This document shows positions 1 to 23,335 of a stretch of 64,000 bases of DNA, one piece after another (position 1 is the stretch's first letter; each line of letters starts with the position of its first letter). The DNA lies in the NCBI GenBank assembly GCA_008711295.1, contig VUYV01000053.1:4651162-4715161 (forward strand). Direction: 5' to 3'. The position numbers and the translations under genes are program-made. This stretch comes from Anarhynchus alexandrinus. Its lineage: Eukaryota > Chordata > Aves > Charadriiformes > Charadriidae. The notes beneath the pieces were generated by a model. That model was given only the letters and a program-made list of their open reading frames with translations. It searched no databases and was not told where the DNA came from.

Positions 1-702
1 ATGTCCTGTTCAGTGCCTTCCAATTAAGTAATGAGCAGAGCGAAGATCCCAGGTACGGTTTAGCTGTGGTTTAGCCGTGAGGGCTCAGTTGGGCTCCTTA
101 TGGTCCTGGTCAATGTTTTAACAGCTAGAAACATCCTAGCGGCACAGGCTCCTAGAGGATCTTGCTACGGAGCAATGATTTCACCAGCGGAGATGCTGCT
201 GTTTCTGCTCACCGTAGAGAGAAGCTCTGAAAACATCAAATTAATGAGGGGAAGGAGACTATGTAGGCAAGGAATTTATCTCCTCTTCCACTGCTAAGGC
301 CTTGCCAAACAATTTGCTTGCAGCATGCTGTGGTTATGGTTAGCAGGCTGGGGGGGACAGACAGCCCAGATGCATGGCCAGGACGGGTCAGGCAAAAACC
401 TCTTGTCCATGCTGCCACAGGACACCTGTCCCACCACAGGAGCTCCGAAATCCTGTTTGCCTGTGCTGTGCATGTGCTTTAGGGCTATGCAGCACAACAG
501 GGCAGCACTCGCTCCACTCAGTAGGGAAGCACAGCTGAAGAGAGAAAACCTAAGCTTGTTTCGACAAGGGGTGGTGACTTTACGTTGATATTATTTGGGT
601 GTTATTTAACTCACAGCAAAGTCCTCCCTCTCTTGCCATAACCATTTTCCACCCTGGGGAGTGTCCCTTGTCCTCAGGAGAGCATCCAACAGTGCAATGC
701 TG
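1..702. other. Non-coding flank, no gene recognised
   Basis: I see no splice-bounded coding exon and no repeat I can name here. The short open frames on both strands look like chance. By synteny NRIP3 would be expected to the left of TMEM9B, so this could be intergenic or part of an NRIP3 3' region, but nothing in the sequence identifies it as such. Confidence 0.4.
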
Positions 703-853
703 GGAATGCCTCATCCCTGGAAGAGTTCAAGGCCAGGTTGGATGGGGCTTTCAGTAACCTGGTCTAGTGGAAGGTGTCCCTGCCCATGGCAGGGGTTTTG
801 AACCAGATGATGTTTAAGGTTCCTTTCAACCCAAACCATTCTATGAGGCTATG
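703..853 (+). repeat. CR1 LINE fragment (3' end)
   Basis: The segment carries the standard CR1 tail in order: 'CCTCATCCCTGGAAG', 'TTCAAGGCCAGGTTGGATGG', 'CTGCCCATGGCAGGGG', then 'CAACCCAAACCATTCTATGA'. It is a heavily 5'-truncated copy of about 150 bp in plus orientation. It contains no reverse-transcriptase coding sequence. Confidence 0.9.
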
Positions 854-1961
854 AATTCATGCATTATCTAAGTAGTTCTGGTAAAGAAGGGAAAAGGGCT
901 TCACCTGTACCTACGCAGAGGGCAACTAAGCACAGTTACCACTGACAAAAAACTGCTTGGAGAAAGCACTAACGTAATGAATCACTGTAGTCTGTACAAA
1001 GGGGGAGTTAATGGGATGCTCTCATTCAAAAATTATATTAGAAGATGCTGATGGCAATGAGCCCACATCAGTTGCTGTCCCTGGACTTCCGCTCTCTGCC
1101 ATCCCAAATTGAGTTAAGGTGATCCAGATGCGCCTCTTATTGCTTTAGGAGAAAAATATGGCTTATTTTTTCCTGAAAGTCACAGGTAACTAATGCAATA
1201 CAGGCCAGGCACAGCAAAGGTAAAGCCCCATCCTCAGCGGCGTGAACTGCCACAGTCTCGGTGAGATCAGTAGGCTATCCCCAGGGCTGCAGCTGTGGAA
1301 GAGAAAGTCTCAGGACTCTGCTCGACAGAACAAATGGATAAAATGCACTGGCCATAAGACTGGTTTTTGGGAGGGCTGTGGGTCTGCACAACTATCTGTT
1401 CATATGCAAACCAAAACCTTGAATTTCCTTCACTCTTTTAGATGTTTCTTGTCTTAATTTTTAAGCCTGAGTTGATACATCTTACACTAACAAGATCAGT
1501 TATTCATTTTCCCCGACTGTTCCCACAATACCAAACTATAAACATAAGTGGTGGTGGTGGATAAACAAACAAACGAACCCAAAAGACACATACACAAAAC
1601 CCAAATAAAACACTCAGTTGTAAAGCCCAGAAGCTCTAATCAGGGCTCCTGTATATTAAACACGATACAAACAGAATGGATTTAGTGTCCAGCTTTTGAG
1701 GCTGGTGGGTTAAAATGAGGGGAACTTGGCTAGTGAAGCAGACAGACAGGAGCACAAAAGGAAGGACACAATGAGGTTTTAGTAGAAACAATTGTGTGCA
1801 AAAATAATCCCTAAGAGACTGGTGTTAATAACCAACCCTCCCCACAGCTCTTCTGCATAGAAGATGCTACCTACTGGAAAAGCCCATGACAGTTGCATTT
1901 AGGTGGGTGTAGAAGCAGCCTCCCAGGGAGCATTGCTCAGAGAGGACTGCCTCCAGGTAAG
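854..1961. other. Intergenic sequence, nothing specific seen
   Basis: Mixed-composition DNA without convincing exons. A low-complexity A/C-rich patch of AAAC-type units lies near 1561-1612. No other feature is supported. Confidence 0.4.
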
Positions 1962-2065
1962 TCACAGAATCATATAATTGTCTAGATTGCAAGGGACCTT
2001 TAAGATCATCAAGTCCAACCATCAACCTAACACTGCCAAGTCCACCACTAAACCATGTCCCACTC
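1962..2065 (-). repeat. CR1 LINE fragment, minus orientation
   Basis: The stretch starts 'TCACAGAATCAT' and continues 'AAGGGACCTTTAAGATCATC' and 'AAGTCCAACCATCAACCTAA', ending near 'AAACCATGTCCCAC'. This is the reverse complement of a CR1 3' end. The 'CATCAACCTAACACTGCC' variant marks a different CR1 subfamily from the copy at 703-853. Confidence 0.88.
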
Positions 2066-5000
2066 TCTAGGAAGAGAAGCAAAGCTATATATTTAATAGA
2101 ATCACCTGCCTGTATTTATTGACTTCCCCAGAGATGATGGCTGCTCAGCACCACTAAACTGCAAGCTGGCTCAAACCGCTTTCAAAAAAAGCCACCCCAC
2201 TCCATTTGGAAAGGACTCCAAATTTCAGTCTTTTTCTTGATGCAGCAAAGCTCCTTCCTGCCCTTGAGCTGAGAGAAGCAGGTGCTCTCGTCAGGCAGAG
2301 GATAACCAGAAGTACATCTCAGAAGCACATGATGTACTGGGCTCTCTGGAGACTGCTAATGATGTTTGATTAATTTTCATTATCAGTGTGAGCAATCTTT
2401 GGGCTCTCTCTATATCTGTGTTATTTAGAGTTGTCTTTTCTTTCTTCATTAAATGAGAGCTTCTACAGTGATTTAATTGTTCCTCAGCACCTGCTTGAAG
2501 CCGTCCAAGTTATGGATGGACATTGTGTAATTTGCAGTACACGTGGTTTGGTCTTTAAGGCTCACATCAAATCACATGGAATAGCTGATTAGCCAGTAAT
2601 TGAATGAAGAGGAAGTTAATGTGCAGGCTGATGCTGGGGTCACAGAAATGCTTGGGCTGGACAACACTGAATAATGGACCAAATCAAAATATGCATGTTG
2701 CTGTCACCACGCGGCAGGATGAACAGCCTTTACGCAGATACTCTGTGCTCATAACATGCAAACCACTTTCTGTCTACCAGGGTAACGAGATTTTGCAGTG
2801 GATTTTATACCAAGTCTTTGCAGTGCTATAAAACTCAGACGCAGCAGCCAGGGCACATCTGTGGGGCAAATGCCCAGGATGGGTTATGTGCTGTCACCTG
2901 TGGGCCTGTCAGCATCTGCTGATGCGGTGTAGGGAGCACCTTGTGCTGAGCCTTGTGAGGGGGTGAACCTGGCTCCTGAGCCACGCAAGCCTTTTGAGTC
3001 ACACACAGGGAGGCGCGAGGTGAGGGATGCTCAGAGGACTGAAGTCGGAGAAGGGTGCACAGGGTCCAGCTCGGTGATGCAGCCGTGATGCCCTCTTACG
3101 GGCACTCGCTGCTCCAGGACATCAGAGGCGGTAAGTCAGCCCACCGCTCACACCTCAGACAACCTGTCCTTGGCATGGCCATGGCTGTGCCTCGGCAGAG
3201 CACTTGCCAGCCCCAGGGTTGTTCACGTGACGGAAAGGGGATAACCCTGTCAGTGTTCAGCTGCAAGTTCCTCTCAGCTGGGCAGGCTTGGAGAAGCCCC
3301 TCTGCAGGCTCCAGCCCTTCAGTGAGTCCCTGTAAGGATCCCAGCCCTTTCTTGGTTATCAAGCTGAATTTTGATTCCCTTGTATCTGCATGACAACATG
3401 CACTTGTTGAGGTAAATACTGAATGACTGGGACTGGTACAGCCAGAGCCACAGACTGAGTCCTCGGTCTACATATAAGAAGCAAAACAATCTTAGTCTCA
3501 GTACTGGAAAAATTGTTTAAACATTATTTTAAAATATTATTTAAAATATTTTTAACTTTAAAAAAAAAAAAAAGAAAAGGTCCTCCAACTCGCTATAGCA
3601 CTGCACTGGACTGGCAGGCAGAAAACCTCAGCTCACCTTCCTCCGCTGCCACCCAGCTTCAATGCCCTGAACTTGCCTTTATGTTCCATATTCCTCATCT
3701 ATAGAGCCAAAAGCATAAGTTCCAAACACTTCTGCCTGGAGAGCTGCTGGCTTGACCGATCTGTATTTGGCCCTCGTGAAGGCCTCGCTCTTGGGGCACT
3801 CCCAGGAGGCACACAGCTTTTGGAGGACCGGCAGGATGAGGCTCACCCCCAACAAAAGCAGATCTTCCTCACCACAATAATTAGTCCGGGCAACTCCTTA
3901 CCATCTACTACACGAAATCGGGAGTTGCTGTTATATTTTGATTCATTTCAGCATACATAGAGAATCAGGCACACTGTACCCAGCACCAATGAAAAAAAAA
4001 TACAGCCCCTGGAGCAAAACCAAAAGTCATTCCCGATTACATTACCCAGCAGCAGCGCGCGGTGTAAAATGCCAAACCAAACCCAGCCATCCTCCCAGTG
4101 TTTGGGTGGTGGAGAGCTTAATACGCTCTGCTCTGACAATCAAAACACCGCTATTTCAAATAGACCTTTTTTCTCCTTGTGAAATACTTTATTTTAATTG
4201 AAGGAAGAGGCGTTGTCTGGGGTTGGAAGGTGCAGCCCGGGCTGTGGGATGTGATGAGGCAGTCAGAGGGGAGCTGGCAAGGAGCTGCTTTGCAGGGTGT
4301 TGTCATGGGAACGCAGCAAGTAGGGCATCCGCCGTGCTGGGTCCTCTGCACAAACTCTGGCAATGTGGTGGCATAAAATCGATGCCGTTCAGCAGCTCTA
4401 GGAGAGACAGCTATTAGGTTGTCTCTAGTAGAGTTTTAATCTGAATGAAATGCAAAGGCCAGAACCTCCGTTTGTGTGAAAGTGGCATCACTCCCTCTGA
4501 TCTGAACGGAGGAAGACTTTACGCCAACGGAGTGAGCATAGCATGCAGGCACAGACGTCAGAGGGAAAGGACTGAGATTAAAAATATCTGGTGGAACCAC
4601 AATTTCTTCTAAGAACCCTCTGAACATGACCCTTATGGTCATGTTAGAAAGCAGTTACTGAGGGCTTTATTTACTTAGATGGCTTCACTTGATTTTCACT
4701 GTTTGTGCGCTTTTTAACAGCCTATGAATTTGGCATCCATAATGATTAATGGCAGAAGACAAAGGGTTGAGCCCGACTACACCACCACCACGGCATACAA
4801 GTTAAGAATACAAAATACTGCCATAGTGTCAATATTTGCTGTCATCTGTAGTATTTGTCTCCCTTTGCACAATGCTGTATTTGGATGCAACTTATCTCCT
4901 CTGTGCAGGTCTACATATGTGGAATTATTAGAGTTTTCTTTATGTTTATAAGAAATACCTTGTGTGATACTGTGGTTGCTAGGAATAAACAATGGTTAAG

Positions 5001-8000
5001 AATGGTTTACTGGATAACGAAGAATACGGAGATTCCTGCTTTTGTAGTTATAATGGATGATGTATCTAAAAAAAAAAAGAATATTGTTAATGTTATACCC
5101 CAGAGACCAGTGAAAGTAGAATCAAATGCAATAGGTAAGTCAAGATCTGAGAAAAGTTGAAAATGCTAACTGAAAAAAGGTTAAAAGAGCAAAACTCAAT
5201 TCATTGCCTCCAAGCTTTCATTTTATCTTGCCCAGGTCTGCTGACAAAGAAAAGATCTCCTAATTAAAGCAGGCATCTGCAGTATAACTGCATTGCTTCC
5301 ACTGACCCAGGCCAGCAAGATGCTGAGTGTATGCTCCTCATTTCCTATCGACACTGAAGTGTGAATGAAGGGGGCACATCCATCCAGGGCTCGCTTGATG
5401 TGTACTTTGGAAAAGTGACCAAAATAGCAAGCAAGGGAAGAAAATGGAGCCAACACATGGAGGGGTTCCCAGTTTATTTATTGAGGTTATTGATTAAAGC
5501 CCCTCTGCTTAGCAACAAGTTTGAGAAAAGTAATGATAAACTTTATTGCAAAAAGGCCTGTAATTGTATCATAATCATAGTCCTGTCTTGCCTTTAACAT
5601 ATCTCTCACTGGCTATGGTGTTTCCATGCAGGCTGCAGCAAAGACTGGAACGAAATGGCTGGCACTGGGTAAAGCATGTTCCAGATTCATGGCGACTTTA
5701 CCTTTAGTGCTGATCCCTTTGAATACAAAACAGGGAGCATGGATTTATTAGAGACTAATCCCAGTGGATAACTCTGTATGGGGAAGAAACTGTGAATCCT
5801 TTTTGGGCGTAGTTGCCTCCATGCAAACATGCCTTTGGCAAAAGCTCTCCTGGGAAGAAGAGGGAGTACAAGATAAAGCACGTGGAGCAGCACTGACCTT
5901 TTCTCTCCCATGGGCAATGCACGCAGGATGCCTGAGGTCCTGCCGGGTCAGGCCTGGTGGAAGCTGTTAATAAATTTTGGATTAAACAAACAAATGCAAA
6001 AGCTGTTCCTCGAGTTGCAGTGCATGAAGTCAGAATTGTGGACTTAAATATCATGGTTAACCAGCTAAAGCCCCCTTCTCATCTACAAGCTGCTACTCTT
6101 TGTGTTTGCAGCACCTCTCCTTTGCTGAAGGCAGGGACATGCACCAGGAATTGCATTGATAAGAGCATGATGTATGTCACTAATTGAAACCATACACAGA
6201 ACACTGCATGCTCCCCATGCATGCGATATGGGGAGCCAGCTGGTACTAGCAAAATGCTGCAGCGTGCGGGAGTACTGACTGACCTTGCATTAACAGAGAG
6301 GGACCTTGAACTCTTACAGCCCGCAGAAAATTCAAGAGTGGATTCACTGAGACAGAAAGATAAAATAGATGCAGAGCTCTTTCAGCACTTCCCTCCATTT
6401 GCTTCATATCATAAATATCAATACAGATATAGAAATACAGAGGTAAACAGTTTGTCTAGCTTGTCCTTTCCATATGAATGTATTTCTGTTGTGAAAGGCT
6501 TTACGTAACTTCTAACAGCAGATTGCAAAATAATGCCTGGGTTATGGAAGGAAGCCACCAGCCATTACATTGCATTACTGTAATATAATGGGTCTCTGAG
6601 ATGGACTATATTTGGAAAGCTTGCTTTTATTGTAAACCTTGTACCCCATCCACTCCCCCGGCATCAACTTCTCTTTGCATTCTCCAGAGACCAAAGACCA
6701 TGAGGCCAGAATACCAGCTAGACCCGAGCACAGCCACTGAGGTTTTGGCCCAAAACAGAAACTCATGAGACAAAACTGCGCTGTTTATTTTAAGGGATGC
6801 AGTACCAGTGACAGAATGTATTCAAATGGATGCTGGTGACCGATCTGCTGAAAGGTGAATTTCTTATTAGCCTAGAGCAACTGACATTGTAATTAATTGC
6901 TTCCCACACTTCTTCGCTAAATAAAGGCTGCTGCAATAACAACTGCTGCCATCATTTTAATTTTTTAACTGAACATAGGGAATAGACAAAAGAGAATCTG
7001 TATTTACTTTGTTTTTCTTTCTGTGCAAATGTCAGATTGCTTTCATGTTGGCAATGACTGCAGAAGTGCTGATTCAATTACTTATTTACATAATCCCTTC
7101 AGATTTTTCTCTTATGTCATTGTTGATAATGAAAAGATTTTCTGAGCTGAGAAAAGGAAGGGAAGCAAGCAAGTTCTGAATGTGAATAGGCTGAACTGAC
7201 ATAAAAAGATGGTAATTTGCATTAGTAAAAAATAATCATATTGCAGATGATTAAAATTATGGTAAATACTCTCTACCCTACCTGCCCTGAGGAACATCCA
7301 CCGTGTGACAGTGAATGCCCGTTCAGCTGCAGAGTGTGAAGCAACCCTACACAAATGGCTTGACACAGCGCAGTAGAGTCCAATGTTATTACCACTTAGT
7401 GCATAAAGTTATTTTACAGGGAAAAGGTTTTAAAATACTTCTATTCGCATGTGAATCAGTGCAGCACAGTCAGGAGGAGCAGAGACACGGCTTAGTGCAC
7501 TGTTTGGCTACAGGGATGATGTGACTTTGGGAAGGCTTCTGCGACAGGAAAGGAAAAGCAAAAGCTCACTCTGCACGTACAGCACCTGGAAATATAAAGC
7601 TCTTTATAAGCTATTTTTATAAGATGACTGAGCAGAAAAGATACGCCCCTGGAGTGGCTTTCCCCCCCCGCCAACACCTAGGGATGCACCACTTGTGCTG
7701 TGTCCTTCATTGCAGAGTCCTCCCTTTTGTTCCCGAATGCCCTGCTCAGGCTGTGCCCCAATGGCCACGGGGGGTTTGCTGCACCCCACAGCTCACCCTC
7801 TCTTGTGGGATGGGACCAGGATTTTGCCCTCCCCAGAGCCTCAGAAGCAGAGCCTTGGAACGATCAAAGAGACTGCCAGCAGCTCTTGGGGGGGGAGACT
7901 AGTTGTGTGAGTCTTGATGATGGAGACAAGTATGACAGAAGCCACAAAATTATAAAAAGCTCACTTGTAATTCAACACAGTGCACTGATAGCAAAGCACA

Positions 8001-9930
8001 AGGTTCAGCTTAAAGAGGTCAGTGTGGTGTTACAAGTCTCAAAACAAATCTTGCTATTGAAGCACATTTGATATTATTTTAAAAAAGCAAATTAGATGTG
8101 AGAGCTCAGCTCCATTAACCTGAAGAGGGTTGTTCCGGTAAGGACTGAGCTGCATGCCAATAAAGCTCGGACTCCACAGATAAACTTTCCAGAGCTCTTT
8201 TGAAGATGGAACCCATCTGGAAGATCAAATAACTGAAAAGCAGATGTAAATAGGGTTGTTATAGTCAGGGCAATCATTTAATACTTTTTTTTCCTTAAAA
8301 TCACCCTTCTTTTGCATTTTAAACTTTTTTTCCTTGTTTTGCTTGTTTTATTTTTTCCTGTGGTTTAACAGTATTGCTTCTGATACTAGTGTGCTGTCAT
8401 ATAAATTAAAAAAAAACCTCTAAAAAAATCTAAATGTTAAGATAAAAACTTCCATACTTTTTTTTTTTATTAATTCATCCAGAAGTTTTGCTTACTAGAT
8501 CACTGCTTACTGTTTTCTAGGGGAAGAATGAACACATCTTCTAGATGAAGTAATCTTTATCTCCCGCAGCACCAGGAGCCTGCGGCTCACAAGCCCCTGT
8601 TTCTTTTTTTGGAGTCCCTGGATTTGAGGAAGCTCCAAGACTGGGCTTGAAGGTCCCAAAGACCATTCCAGCCACCTAAAAGAAAGTGTATTTATTACCT
8701 GTGTATTAGAACTCTTTGAATGTGAAAGAAAATTAGTCTTTCAGACTACCTATTAGAAACCTTTTCCTAAACTCAGCTGTTCCAAATGCAGTGATGCCTC
8801 TGAAACTGCACGTTATTTACTTCAGCTCAAAACTCAATCCATGTTTTTCTAAAGATTCAGCATGTTTTTCAACTCAGCAGTCAATTTGCCCATCGCAGAC
8901 TATAAGTGTGGGTGGTGAGGAAGACACAGAGCCACCTTCACGCTTCAAAACACTTTCATTGCAGATACAGTCATTTAACAGACAAATTGTTTGGATAAGG
9001 CTGAAACCTGATGTATGCTCATTATACTCTGCTGGCAATTTTCCCTGAATTTTAAATAAAGGTGTTTTGTGTTTCCATAGTAACTTGAGCTCCTTTACTG
9101 AGATGCCTGATGCACTGGTGGTATTACACAACTCACCGTATTAAAATGAAGTGTAACAGCACAACTGAAAATGATGCTGTACCTAAAGGATTACTAAAGG
9201 GTATATAAAGGGTTCCTATGATATTACAGGTACTAACTAGGGAGTGGGGAAGGACAGAGGAAATAGAGCAGCTTTTGATGACGTACAGTGTCACTACTTA
9301 GCAGTTTAGGTCAGAAAATGGATGTAAGAAAGACACAAGGTATAAAACAGAGGAGAGGGAATAAGTGGGCTGAATCACGCAGCCTGCTGTTCCTCTGTGA
9401 AGTGTGTCAGAGGGGCCGCAAGGAGTCCGAGTGGTTTCCCCGTCTGGGCTCGAGCACTTGCTCAGCACCGGTTCCCGAGCACGGGCCAGGCTGAGTCTGG
9501 CCCTCGGACCATCCGGTGGGTTTGGGGGCTCCTACCCAAGCAGGGAAAACTTGGAAACCGCTTGATCTGCCGGGTCCCAAGGGACGGTGGATGGAAACGC
9601 GGCTTCTCGCCAACGCCGGCTGCCCTCTGAAAGGTGAACGCTGCTCTTGGGTGGCAGCGATTAACAGCCACACCACAAACAGGGAACACAGCTGGGTATT
9701 AGTGACGTTTTCTCAGAGAAACATCTGCATGCCTATAAAACGTATTAAGATTTATATAAAACTGGACTACCTGCAACTTGAACGTCTCATCTGGAGCGCT
9801 CCTTACTACTGCTTTTAACCAATTTCAATACTTTTTGTGTTTTTCTTCTGAAAAACCACCCCGTGGGGAGCGAGCACTGCGGCAAAGGCTACTCCGTTTG
9901 TAGCTCCTTCGTTTACTCTTGTACGTTACA
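2066..9930. other. Long intergenic region left of TMEM9B
   Basis: Almost 8 kb with no recognisable exon and no repeat I can name. Open frames of up to about 120 codons occur but none shows splice sites in phase, a family motif or biased codon use. Two blocks look like possible regulatory DNA because they are AT-rich, complex and full of homeodomain-type ATTA cores: about 2340-2600 and about 6880-7260. This is a visual judgement only. Short A or T runs occur near 3560 and 8460. Confidence 0.4.
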
Positions 9931-10366
9931 CTGAGGGGATCACGCCGGCTCGGGATGCCGCCACCAGCCCTCGAGAGCTGCGGGGACAGGCGGGCGCCGG
10001 TCACACCGGGCCCGCCGCCGCTGGGCGCTCGCCCTCCTCGGGGCAGCAGGCCCTGCGCCCCCCACGGCGGGCTTTTGCCCGAAATCCCGGTCCGGCCGCG
10101 GCGCAGGCCTGTCGGAGCCCGCCCTGCCCGCACGCCGTGCCCGCGGATCCCGCCTGGGCCCGGCCGGTGCGCACCGGCACGCCGCCTCAACCCGGAACCA
10201 CCCGGCGTCGGCGCCGCCGTTCCCGCGGGGGCCGCCATTGCGGCCGGACGCCGCCTCACGTGAGGCGGGCGGCGGACGGAAGTGATGGCGGCGGGCGCTG
10301 GGGGGCCGGCGGCGGCGGCGGCGGTGGTGGCGGCGCGGCGGCGGCGATAAGCGGTCGGGGCCCGAC

Positions 10367-22293
<11,927 letters not shown>

Positions 22294-22406
22294 TTGTGTC
22301 TCAGTAAAATAACTCCAGGGAAGTAAAGTGGACTAATTGAAAGAGCTGACTTACGTCTTCCTGATCCTGCCAATTCAGAAGGGTTTTCTTGAATAATTCA
22401 TTACTG

Positions 22407-22449
<43 letters not shown>

Positions 22450-23335
22450 AAAACACCCACTAAAAGGTATTTAAACTTTGAAGGAATGTACTGGAGTGGA
22501 AGCAATTAAAAAAGATTAGTTAACCAAAAGCTAAAATCTTTAGATTTTCAAATGGCTTTTACTAACAAAACTGAGAAGAAAACAAACCCGAAGATATCTT
22601 GGGTTGCCACTGTGGTACTTTATTTACAGTTGTGACTTTATGGTGATTTTTAACTATATATTTCTCTCTACTATTTATGTGCTTAAAAAGTACCTGGGAA
22701 CACAGTAATTACTTAAAACTCACTAATCACTTTATGTAAAGACCTTTTGTAAATATACTTGGATTTTCTGCTGACTAATGCTAGGTACTGAAAATCTGAA
22801 TCTTGCATTGTAGTTTTCATATTGGAGAATGAAATCCTGATTGGCTGTATTCGTCATTTGGTTTCTTGCACTCATACTTTCAAGATGCTTGTATGTCAAG
22901 TGATGTTTGCAGATTTAAGGAAAAACTTAAATGGACACTGACTCTTTGAGCTGCATACTTAAAGTACTGTGATGTAGATAAACTCAAATGCAGTGCATAT
23001 CAAGACAGTGTTGGCATTTTATTCTATTTTGCTTTAATAGCTTAATATATTGTACGTGTATGATATCTCTTAAAAAAATCTTCTCCCTTTCTTTTCATGG
23101 GTAAAGTCTAAGGAGCTAGTATATGATGAAATATTTATTATAAAAAATCTTTTGGCATTTGTCTGGATTGATGGTGTAAGGCACATACTTTCTCTAGCAC
23201 CTGTCATCTTGGGAGTTAGGTGTATTTTTTTATCTGTGATTCTGTACCCGTCTCTTAAGAGGTATACAGTTGCTAGATTACTAACTTTCGTATATCCCCT
23301 TTGGAATGTAACAATTAAAGATAAAACCGATTTTT
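22294..23335 (+). other. TMEM9B: TMEM9B 3' untranslated region
   Basis: This follows the TMEM9B stop codon. A run of 39 A residues (22410-22448) lies 117 bp past the stop. The best polyadenylation signal near the end is ATTAAA at 23314-23319. The end point is inferred from that hexamer, and other sites are possible. Confidence 0.55.
22410..22448. repeat. Poly(A) homopolymer, 39 nt
   Basis: An uninterrupted run of 39 A residues, followed by a degenerating A-rich tail (ACAAAACACC). There is no obvious retrocopy body on its 5' side, only TMEM9B 3' UTR sequence. The length is likely to vary and to be unreliable in the assembly. Confidence 0.9.

Noticed and set aside
1..9930. NRIP3 exons expected by synteny left of TMEM9B
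   Set aside because: No segment matching the aspartic-protease-like region or other NRIP3 motifs was found, so no call was made.
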